A DNA stretch of 64,000 nucleotides, taken from assembly GCF_040958095.1 (NCBI RefSeq), contig NC_091227.1, positions 20,223,900 through 20,287,899 on the forward strand, in the 5' to 3' direction. The notes below the pieces were generated by a model that was not told the DNA's origin, searched no databases, and saw only the letters and a program-made list of their open reading frames with translations. The DNA comes from Procambarus clarkii. Its lineage: Eukaryota > Arthropoda > Malacostraca > Decapoda > Cambaridae. This document shows, piece after piece, positions 12,191 to 21,700 of the stretch (the first letter of the stretch is position 1; each line of letters opens with the position of its first letter). Made by a program: the position numbers and the translations under genes.

Positions 12191-13700
12191 AATACAGTAA
12201 TGATGTTTTGCAGTACAGTGATTGTTAATATCTGGAGAGGTTGAATGGTGACTACTATGTAGCTAACTAGCCATACTGAGATAGTTCCAAACAGGAGTTC
12301 ATAATAGTCTACTGAACACCACAACCAGAACCTGGATCCCTCACATAGGTGCAGGGAGCACTGGACTGATACAGTAACTTCATCAAGGTAATGTCCAGAA
12401 AGTAAATGAAGCAAAACAGACAACAGCAATGTTCAGAGAAAGAGACGAAACCGCAAATGACGCTACAAAGCGGTCCACCCATTAGTCAGTTTGAACAGAG
12501 TACTACCCCTTGGGTACAGGCGGCAGCACCACCATTGAGAGTTGTTGGGCTCTTATGTCAATTGTCAGCATTCCTTAGTCCATCGTCTGATGTCCAACTC
12601 TTTAGACTGCTCCTCAAGTCTCCAGGCTTTTGGGTTTCAACTGATTCTAGACAAGTGTTGGCCATTCTTAGGGCTCTGTATTATAGGGGCTCATTTGCTT
12701 ATGTATCATTCCAAGGTTTAATGTTAATTTCACCTCAGTGTTTACAAGCTTCACTTGTGTGAACTATGGAAACTGCTCACTTTGAGCTGTATAAGCTCAG
12801 GGTAGCCTTTTTTTTTCCCCTTAGGCACTTGTTTGGTAATGCCGCTGCCCTGACAGTACATTTTCTGGTGGGTTTGGGAGTTTGTTCGTACAGGCTGGCC
12901 TACTCTGCAGAGTGCCCTGCTGAGTAGTGCAATAGGTTTTTGACTCTTGTGAGGCTCTGAGGTTATGGACATTCTGGGGCCTTATTGGGGTTTGTGTACT
13001 TGTTCATATGGAGTGCTAGTTGTGCAAAACCCTGAATTTTGCCTGCATGGTTTTCTCCATGGGAAGAGTTTTTCTCAGGATCATTATTATGGTTTCACAG
13101 TTGTCGCCACAGCCAGGACAAAAGAGTCCAAGCTCCATTTGCCTTTCACTGGCTCGCCAGTTTCCTCTTGGTGCTTTTCGAGATGCTACATCAAGCAGTG
13201 GAGGAGGGAAGCATGTGGACAGCTGCCCTGGGTTGGAGATTGGTGACCAGCACTCACCAGGTTTTGTTGCTTTGGAAGCAAAGTGCTGTCTGGTATCACT
13301 ATGCACACTACTAATACTAATCAAAATCCTGATGATTCATGTTTTAGTCATCTTTCCACATGTTTATGGGCAAGAGGAACACAAGGTCCCATAGCTGGGG
13401 GAAAGCAGTGCTTGGATAAGTCTAACTCATTGGAAGTCATATGCACTGGTTCACTGTTATCCTGTACGTAATTGCCCTCAGACTTGTCGGAGTCACTTTG
13501 GTTGTATATCCCAGATTCTTCTTAATTTTATCTTATGTAGGTGATGCTGCATGCAGTGTTACCAAGATAGTGGATGTTTACTGTAGGCATCTGAGGCAAT
13601 TATGGGTGCCATGTGGGAGTTTTAAAGTGTACTCAGTATCTAAACTTACCTCGGGATGTGATACGCACCATCATTCAAACATCTGATGTTTTGATGTGCA
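12191..13700. repeat. Unclassified long interspersed repeat
   Basis: The first part (12300-12500) resembles 54600-54850 (ATGTCCAGAAAGTA, GAAACAGACAAC-like phrases). Part of 12690-12790 is an inverted relative of 190-310. Overlapping open frames at 13016-13394 occur on both strands and show no known domain. I treat the block as repeat-derived. Confidence 0.35.
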
Positions 13701-14087
13701 GTGCTAAGGTTAAAATCCACCTCATTTACCAGGGGTAAATACATTAAAGACTTTATAGAAGAAATTTTATTTTATTCTACAGGTTTTTGTAAGCAGCATA
13801 CAGATAAACATGGTAATGAAGCTCTACATCTTCATATCATTTATTTTTATAAATCCTCCACATTTCAAAATATACAAATGTTGTAAATTTGAAAAGTACC
13901 TGAATATGTTCAGATTTATCCAATGGTATATTTTGGTAGCAGTCTTTCCTGTAGACATATATTATTAATATGACCGAAAAAGTAAGATTAATAATTCTAA
14001 CACGAATTTTCTCGATCTTTCGTTACGTTTCTTTTCACTGTTGGTGGTAATTCAAAAATCAATTCTCCAAAATTCATTTTTATTTCT

Positions 14088-14148
14088 AGTCTGACGCGAC
14101 ACTTGAGCGCGTTTCGTAAAACTTATTACATTTTCAAAGACTTTAGTT
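14088..14148 (-). ncRNA. Hammerhead-like motif, left arm of palindrome 1
   Basis: Reverse complement of the motif at 15258-15318: GAAA followed by a perfect stem III (ACGCG/CGCGT) ending in UC. The CUGANGA box is degenerate. Confidence 0.4.
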
Positions 14149-15257
14149 TACACATACACAACTGAATAGAACTTACACATCTTCGATTTGTTTATATCTA
14201 CATTTGAGTGAGGTGGATGGGGTGAGGTGGTATTAATAGGGTATTAAATTCCTAAACACAAGACAGAACACGAAACAATGGGTATTGAATGGAAGTGATT
14301 GTAGAAAGCCTATTGGTCCATATTTCTTGATGCTTCTATATTGGAACGGAGTCTTGAGGTGGGTAGAATATAGTTGTGCATTAATTGGCTGTTGATTGCT
14401 GGTGTTGACTTCTTGATGTGTAGTGCCTCGCAAACGTCAAGCCGCCTGCTATCGCTGTATCTATCGATGATTTCTGTGTTGTTTACTAGGATTTCTCTGG
14501 CGATGGTTTGGTTGTGGGAAGAGATTATATGTTCCTTAATGGAGCCCTGTTGCTTATGCATCGTTAAACGCCTAGAAAGAGATGTTGTTGTCTTGCCTAT
14601 ATACTGTTTTTTTTGGAGCTTACAGTCCCCAAGAGGGCATTTGAAGGCATAGACGACGTTGGTCTCTTTTAAAGCGTTCTGCTTTGTGTCTGGAGAGATG
14701 AGAAACTCTCCAGACACAAAGCAGAACGCTTTAAAAGAGACCAACGTCGTTTATGCCTTCAAATGCCCTCTTGGGGACTAAGCTCCAAAAAAAAAACAGT
14801 ATATAGGCAAGACAACAAACATCTCTTTCTAGGCGTTTAACGATGCATAAGCAACAGGGCTCCATTAAGGAACATATAATCTCTTCCCACAACCAAACCA
14901 TCGCCAGAGAAATCCTAGTAAACAACACAGAAATCATCGATAGATACAGCGATAGCAGGCGGCTTGACGTTTGCGAGGCACTACACATCAAGAAGTCAAC
15001 ACCAGCAATCAACAGCCAATTAATGCACAACTATATTCTACCCACCTCAAGACTCCGTTCCAATATAGAAGCATCAAGAAATATGGACCAATAGGCTTTC
15101 TACAATCACTTCCATTCAATACCCATTGTTTCATGTTCTGTCTTGTGTTTAGGAATTTAATACCCTATTAATACCACCTCACCCCATCCACCTCACTCAA
15201 ATGTAGATATAAACAAATCGAAGATGTGTAAGTTCTATTCAGTTGTGTATGTGTAAA

Positions 15258-15318
15258 CTAAAGTCTTTGAAAAATGTAATAAGTTTTACGAAACGCGCTC
15301 AAGTGTCGCGTCAGACTA
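15258..15318 (+). ncRNA. Hammerhead-like motif, right arm of palindrome 1
   Basis: GTAA/TTAC stem II is followed by GAAA (15290-15293). The A-C-G-C-G strand then pairs with C-G-C-G-U around the loop CTCAAGTGT, and UC at 15311-15312 sits exactly at the expected cleavage position (U16.1, C17). The CUGANGA box upstream is poorly preserved (TTGAAAA). Known: PLEs carry hammerhead motifs. Inference: this is a fossil of one. Confidence 0.42.
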
Positions 15319-15468
15319 GAAATAAAAATGAATTTTGGAGAATTGATTTTTGAATTACCACCAACAGTGAAAAGAAACGTACGAAAGATCGAGAAAATTC
15401 GTGTTGGAATTATTAATCTTAATTTTTCGGTCATATTTAATAATATATTTATCCAATGCTGTACTTGT

Positions 15469-15489
15469 TTTTTTTTTTTTTTTTTTTTC
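15469..15489. repeat. Poly-T tract
   Basis: A homopolymer of about 20 T shortly after palindrome 1. Confidence 0.9.
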
Positions 15490-15690
15490 CTTTCTCCTTG
15501 CTATTAATAGACAGGCAACTTTAGACATTAAAAATATGTCTAAAATTGTATTTAGTATTTTATTTAATTTGACCACATTGTTGGCACTGTTGATCTTGTA
15601 GTGGAAGCTTTCTATGCTTCTATTTTCTTATTGTCAGTATTGACAATCAAGTTACCAAAATTCATGGTATAGAAACTAGTAATTATTGAA

Positions 15691-15754
15691 GGATGTATTT
15701 TTTTACAATGTTTCAATCCAATCTGGGACATCTTCAGGCAAAGAATGAATACAT
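15691..15754 (-). ncRNA. Hammerhead-like ribozyme motif, palindrome 2 left arm
   Basis: On the minus strand: CTGAAGA (a full CUGANGA match, complement of 15731-15737), stem II TGTCC/GGATT, then GAAA (15711-15714), a minimal stem III (A-C, loop ATT, G-U) and A as the H17 residue (15704-15706). The flanks ATGTATT and AATACAT can pair as distal helix I. This is the best-preserved core in the window. Activity is unknown. Confidence 0.5.
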
Positions 15755-17064
15755 GATGTACAATTTTTGGTTAGTGTGGGGCAAGGTGATGGAGCAAGAC
15801 ACTCGTTAGTGGGGAGACCTCAGTAGAGATAGTCATTTTTTGGTGATGTTTGGCGAGATCTATGAGTGTAGGCAAGGAAGCAAAATTGTTATTCTGTACA
15901 TTTAAGGCGAGTCGTTATTCTAAGTATAGCTTCAAAGATTTGCAATCTTCTTTGGTCAGTGGTAGACTCCAGAATCTTTGTATTATCTACTAGCATGTTC
16001 CTAGTGAGCATTATGTTCACTTTGCATATGGTTTCTGGGGGCACCAGCTTGTAGACGGCAGGTCAGTCTTCGAGAGCTTTATGGCGGTCATAACAATATA
16101 GGGGGATCGAAGGCGACATCCTTTATTGGGGCATGTAAACTGATATACCACGTTTGCTTTTTGGAGAAGGTTGTATTGTTTGCCGATTTAATACTCGAGG
16201 AAAGCCCCAAGTGTGTTTTGTTTTGTGGTAAATATGGAAGTCTATTTTTTTTATCTTGGGCTGTTGGTTTTACTGCATTTGAAATTGTTATTTTTCTTCT
16301 GTTTTTACTGTTAGCTCATAGTGGATCTGTAATGGTTTCATGGGATATGTTGCTTGTTGTACCATTTTTCTAAATATGTTCTGATATGGGCATTGACTTC
16401 TCTATTCATGCATTTGTTGTTTATTAATGCTTAAAGGCTTCTGTCCAATTTTTTATGCATGTTATGCCAGTATATACGAGTATCACGCATAGGACAAATG
16501 TGATAAACTCGTACATACTGACATAACATGCATAAAAAATTGGACAGAAGCCTTTAAGCATTAATAAACAACAAAGACATGAATAGAGAAGTCAATGCCC
16601 ATATCAGAACATATTTAGAAAAATGGTACAACAGAAAACAACTGGAACAGCAAGCAACATATCCCATGAAACCATTACAGATCCACTATGAGCTAACAGA
16701 GAAAAATAAAAATTTCAAATGCAGTAAAACCAACAGCCCAAGATAAAAAAAAATGGACTTCCATATTTACCACAAAACAAAAGACACTTGGGACTGTTCT
16801 TGAGTATTAAATCGGCAAACAATACAACCTTCTCCAAAAAAATCAAACGTGGTATATCAGTTTACGTGCCCCAATGAAGGATGTCGCCTTCGATCCCCCT
16901 ATATTGTTATGACCGCCATAAAGCTCTCGAGAAGACTGACCTGCCGTCTACAAGCTGGTGCCCCCAGAAACCATATGCAAAGTGAACATAATGCTCACTA
17001 GGAACATACTAGTAGACAATACAAAAATTCTGGAGTCTACCACTGACCAAAGAAGACTGCAATT

Positions 17065-18255
17065 GCAGGCAACAAGTCACAATAACGTGGCTAAAGTATG
17101 TTGACCAAACAACACACTAGAAGGTGAAGGGACGACGACGTTTTGGTTCGTCCTGGCCCATTCTCAAGTCGATTGTGATGAAGTAGATGCAGGCAATAAA
17201 TAGGCAAGAGAGAGGTGAGGAGCAAAGTAAGGTGTAGTAGAGGGGATAGTAGTAGGAATAAGAACTGCAGAGGGCCTATTGACCCACACGAGGCAGCTCC
17301 TATTATAACCACTGAATGAGAAGGAGATAGTAATGGGAATAAGAAGAGGATAGTAAGGGAAGTAAGAGAAAACGGTGAATAGAAAAGAGAGAAAGAGAAA
17401 GAAAGATGAATGGAAGGGTAAGCTTATGTTAGGTCATGTTTGTTAGAAAGATTAGAGCTTTTGAGTATATACTGTGAGAGGGAAAAGTCCACAGCAACAA
17501 AGCCAGGACTCAAGTTCATGTTGGATACATTGTGTATTAGAGCCGATTCAACAAGACGGCGTCTGTGTAGAGTAGAGGCAGGAAAGATTATTTTGGAGGA
17601 GGACCAATCAATAGGATGATTGGAATCCCTCGCATGACAGAAGAGAGCATTGTTAGTGTCTGCAGATTTAACACTTCTTGTGTTCTTTAAGTCTGCAGAC
17701 ACTAACAATGCTCTCTTCTGTCATGCGAGAGATTCCAATCATCCTATTGATTGGTCCTCCTTCAAAATAATCTTTCCTGCCTCTACTCTACACAGACGCC
17801 GTCTTGTTGAATCGGCTCTAATACACAATGTATCCAACATGAACTTGAGTCCTGGCTTTGTTGCTGTGGACTTTTCCCTCTCACAGTATATACTCAAAAG
17901 CTCTAATCTTTCTAACAAACATGACCTAACATAAGCTTACCCTTCCATTCATCTTTCTTTCTCTTTCTCTCTTTTCTATTCACCGTTTTCTCTTACTTCC
18001 CTTACTATCCTCTTCTTATTCCCATTACTATCTCCTCATTCAGTGGTTATAATAGGAGCTGCCTCGTGTGGGTCAATAGGCCCTCTGCAGTTCCTATTCC
18101 TACTACTATCCCCTCTACTACACCTTACTTTGCTCCTCACTTCTCTCTTGCCTATTTATTGCCTGCATCTACTTCATCACAATCGACTTGAGAATGGTCC
18201 AGGACAGACCGAAACGCCGTCCTCCCTTCACCTTCTAGTGTGTGGTCTGATCAAA
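17065..18255. mobile_element. Penelope-like palindrome 3, nested inside palindrome 2
   Basis: The arms (about 17065-17666 and 17692-18255) are near-identical inverted copies of a third PLE family, with truncated ends meeting around 17679. Each arm encodes the C-terminal PLE region NALFCHARDSNHPIDWSS, then STLHRRRLVESALIHNVSN. Flanks AAGACTGCAA (left) and AAGATTGCAA (right) look like a target duplication with one difference. The right arm lacks the last 45 bp or so of 3' tail. Arms match closely, and insertion postdates palindrome 2. Confidence 0.85.
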
Positions 18256-18443
18256 AAGATTGCAAATCTTCGAAGCTATACTTAAAATAACGACTCGCCT
18301 TAAATGTACAGAATAACAATTTTACTTCCTTGCCTACACTCATAGATCTCGCCAAACATCACCAAAAAATGACTATCTCTACTGAGGTCTCCCCACTAAC
18401 GAGTGTCTTGCTCCATCACCTTGCCCCACACTAACCAAAAATT

Positions 18444-18510
18444 GTACATCATGTATTCATTCTTTACCTGAAGATGTCCCAGATTGGATTGAAACATTGT
18501 GAAAAAAATA
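18444..18510 (+). ncRNA. Hammerhead-like motif, palindrome 2 right arm
   Basis: Counterpart of 15691-15754: CTGAAGA at 18468-18474, stem II, GAAA at 18491-18494. The cleavage-site position reads GTG instead of GTA, which does not fit the H17 rule, so this copy is expected to be inactive. Confidence 0.4.
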
Positions 18511-18744
18511 CATCCTTCAATAATTACTAGTTTCTATACCAGGAATTTTGTTAACTTGATTGCTCTTAATACTAATAATAAGAAAATAGAAAGCTTATAC
18601 TAAGATCAATGCTAGTGATGCAGTTATTCTATAGCCTAATATGTTTAATAATTTATGTAATCTTGGCCAGCACGCATTCATTGTCTTGTCTCAACATACT
18701 TATGAAGCACCTATTTTGCTAGGACATTAGAGTTTGATATATTG

Positions 18745-21700
18745 TTAAGGAAACAGTGATGTTGAGAGATGAATGTGTGAGAAAATACTTTTTGGAGCTG
18801 GTCCTGCACGTTGCGTTCTCATTTCCTCCATGATCTCTGCTACACGTTGCCTAACATCCAAACGACCAAGATCCCCTCGTAGCATCAATAACGCAGTAAG
18901 ATGATCTCCTGTCATGTCTGGGTACCTGGAAATACAACAAAATAATCACAAAGAAGTTACACTAACATGATGTATCAATGAGAAAATCAATTGGAACAAT
19001 GAGGAGACTTTAACTAGCGATCAGGGTACTCCCAGCTGTGCACCTTACCCCTGTACCATGACACAGTATAAGTTATACAACTTGGGATTCCACCGAATCC
19101 ACAGGAAGTCTGGAGGTTTCTACTGATGTAAGGCGGTATCAGTAGAGCTCGCGCAACCCTCTCCAGGAGTAAGGTGCGTGGCTGAGAGCATCCCAATGAC
19201 TGGTTCAAGTCACTAAATTGTTCCAATTGATTTTCTCAAAATAATTATTTTAATTCATTCAGTTCATGCAAATAACAGAAGGCATGAAAATGGCTGCAAA
19301 AGCAAACACCCACGATAAACCTGGCACCACATGGTGAAACTAGATAAACATAAGCCAAAGATCTGGAGCACAACCCACCAACACCACAGTAGAATGGGTG
19401 ACGTCACGTTACTTAAAAGACTGCAGCCCATAACCAGGGGCAAAAGTAAATTAGGAGGAGAGTGAAAGTTCAGGCAAGAACAATGCCTGGTGCGATCAGA
19501 GATCAGGGCACCCGACAGCTGGGTGGACAGCGCTTCGGATTCGTAGTCCTGTGGTACCAGGTTCGATTCCCAGCAGAGACAAATGGGCAAAATGTTTCTT
19601 TCAGTCTGATGCCCCTGTTATCTAGCAGTAAAGAGATACCTGGGAGTTAGACAGCTGCTACGGGCTGCTTCCAGGGAAGGGGGTAACAAAAAGCAGGCCT
19701 GGTCGAGGACCGGGCAGCGGGTACACTAAACCCCGAAATTATTTCAAGATAAGAAGCAATACCTACCCCCCCACCTTCTCCAAGTGCCATCAACAGAGCC
19801 ACACAGAAGTCATGGAGTCGTGGATCTTTGAAAATCCAAAGATAGCACTGCCAGTGAAGATTGAAGGCATCAAACAGGAGAAAAGCCAAAATAAAAAACT
19901 GCCAAGAATTACTTTTTTCTTCTTCTTTAAAAGTGCCCCAACTAGGTAGTTATTCAATGAATATAGCTGATGAACGAGTGAATATCCCCCCCACTGTACC
20001 CGCATACAAAGAAAACCTATTGGGGCGTTTACCTGTCAGTCTTGTACATGTCTCCATCACTACTCAAAATATTACAGTACTGCTAATGGATCACTACCCA
20101 GAATGTAAACATGTTAGGCAAAGGAAAATGTAATGACACCACATCTAACATGTTTACATTCTGGGTAGTGATCCATTAGCAGTACTGTAATATTTTGAGT
20201 AGTGATGGAGACATGTACAAGACTGACAGGTAAACGCTCCAATAGGTTTTCTTCGTATGAGGGTACAGTGGGGGGGATATTCACTCGTTCATCAGCTATA
20301 TTCATTGAATAACTACCTAGTTGGGGCACTTTTAAAGAAGAAGAAAAAAGTAATTCTTGGCAGTTTTTTATTTTGGCTTTTCTCCTGTTCGATGCCATCA
20401 ATCTTCACTGGCAGTGCTATCTTTGGATTTTCAAAGATCCATGACTCCATGACTTCTGTGTGGCTCTGTTGATGGCACTTGGAGAAGGTGCGTGGGGGGG
20501 GGGGGTTATTGCTTCTTGTCTTGATGATTTTGGGGCTTCGCGTCCCCCTGCCCGGCCCTGGACCAGGCCTCCTCTCTAGTTTCCAAAACTAGACCTTACA
20601 AATGTAAGGTCTAGTTTTGGAGCCAAGAATATATATGCAGCCCCTTGTTGAGGTGTTAAGAAATGAATGAAAAACTTTCTTAAATCACCCTCCCAACCAA
20701 ATGACTGAAATCCTAAGTGAGAGTAGAACCTACAATAAGCAAAAGACACCTAAAAGATCACGAGCACAAACTCTGGAAGTCGGCACAAAAGCCTACCTCC
20801 AGCCAGTGCAGAACCAAGCCTAACACATGTATAAAAAAAAAAAAAAAAAAAAAAAAAAGAATGAAAGACCAGGGAAACTCTAGCTAAGGGACAGAACTGG
20901 GACCATGACTTGAAGGAAAACCAGAATTCAGCCACAAACCAGGAGGAACCTGGAATGCCTGCTACAGTAACCAAGAAGCAGCAAATGAACCAAATCCAAA
21001 TAAAGGGGGAATCCGGTCAGAAGGGCCATGATCTCTGAGCAGGAATCTCAACAAGGCCTGCCGAGCTCTAAGGAATGGGAGGCAATCTGAACCACCAGGA
21101 AACCCCCAGTTATAGTGGATTAGTGGCCAATGAAAGAGTTGTGAACACAAACATCCTGCAGGTAATGAGACTGGAGCATGTTCGAGGCACTTGCACCACA
21201 GAAGACAGGATCACCAAGGTCAGCCACTGCCCATAAGGAGTTGTAGAGGGACGCCATGGCATTGGTTAACCTATTACATGCAAACATTCTCCTGGCACCA
21301 AAGAGACCCTCCAACAAACCCCTACACCCTCTCCTGAAGGAGAACCACCAGGATTGGAGCCCAAATTCAACCAGGAACTCTAGAGAAGAAAAAAAGCCTT
21401 CAACCCTCAAAAAGGAGCACACTCCCAATGCATTCAAAAATAAAAGGGAAGTACCATCAAAGATCAAAGCTACATGAAAAGGTCTGGAGGTAGAATACAC
21501 CAAACACAAAATTCTCAAGTGCTCATAGTGAGGTATCCCTACCCTCCATGGTGGGAACAGCTGGTATCCAAAGATGGGGTACCAGTTGTACTTTAAAATT
21601 TAGCCCTTTGTCTGGGATGTATGTAATTGGGGGGTTGAGCCCCATGAACCCTCATCCTCCTTTTACATGAATTGGCAAATTACACTATTTTAAAATCTTT

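Larger units (their letters stand above)
13914..15458. mobile_element. Penelope-like element, inverted head-to-head pair (palindrome 1) with 12-bp target duplication
   Basis: Two arms of about 740 bp are near-perfect reverse complements around an 8-nt loop at 14698-14705. Each arm encodes the C-terminal GIY-YIG endonuclease region of a PLE (VVYAFKCPLGDC, then QYIGKTTTSLSRRLTMHK), minus strand in the left arm and plus strand in the right, so truncated 5' ends meet in the middle and 3' ends point outward. ATTTATCCAATG flanks the whole structure (13914-13925 and 15447-15458), showing that the pair inserted as one unit. The left arm has about 30 bp more 3' tail. Arms are very similar, so it is probably young. 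Confidence 0.9.
15588..18627. mobile_element. Penelope-like palindrome 2, split by palindrome 3
   Basis: The order is A-B-loop-B'-[insert]-A'. A (about 15588-15955) pairs with A' (about 18255-18627); B (15956-16486) pairs with B' (16500-17063); the loop is 16487-16499. Sequence runs without a break from A into B, and B' and A' would be contiguous without the insert at about 17065-18255. B' encodes a PLE GIY-YIG-type region on the plus strand (VYQFTCPNEGC-like, then KLSRRLTCRLQAGAPRNHMQ), continuing into A' (RRLQIFEAIL-like). As in palindrome 1, truncated 5' ends face each other. It is 5'-truncated in both arms and decayed. Outer target duplication not clear. Confidence 0.82.

Noticed and set aside
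13016-13394. Overlapping open frames of 91-124 codons on both strands
   Set aside because: No domain, no splice support, and the DNA looks like part of an unclassified repeat.
14374-15030. Open frames starting MCINWLLIAGVDF on both sides of palindrome 1
   Set aside because: Antisense shadows of the Penelope GIY-YIG region, duplicated by the palindrome.
13914-18627. LTR retroelement or viral origin for the inverted structures
   Set aside because: The protein traces are GIY-YIG endonuclease of Penelope-like elements. I saw no protease, integrase, capsid or envelope motif and no direct long terminal repeats.
13914-20575. Palindromes as pure assembly fold-back artefacts
   Set aside because: Outer target duplications, unequal arm tails, arm differences and a nested insertion are not expected from a simple fold-back. 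Raw reads should still be checked.
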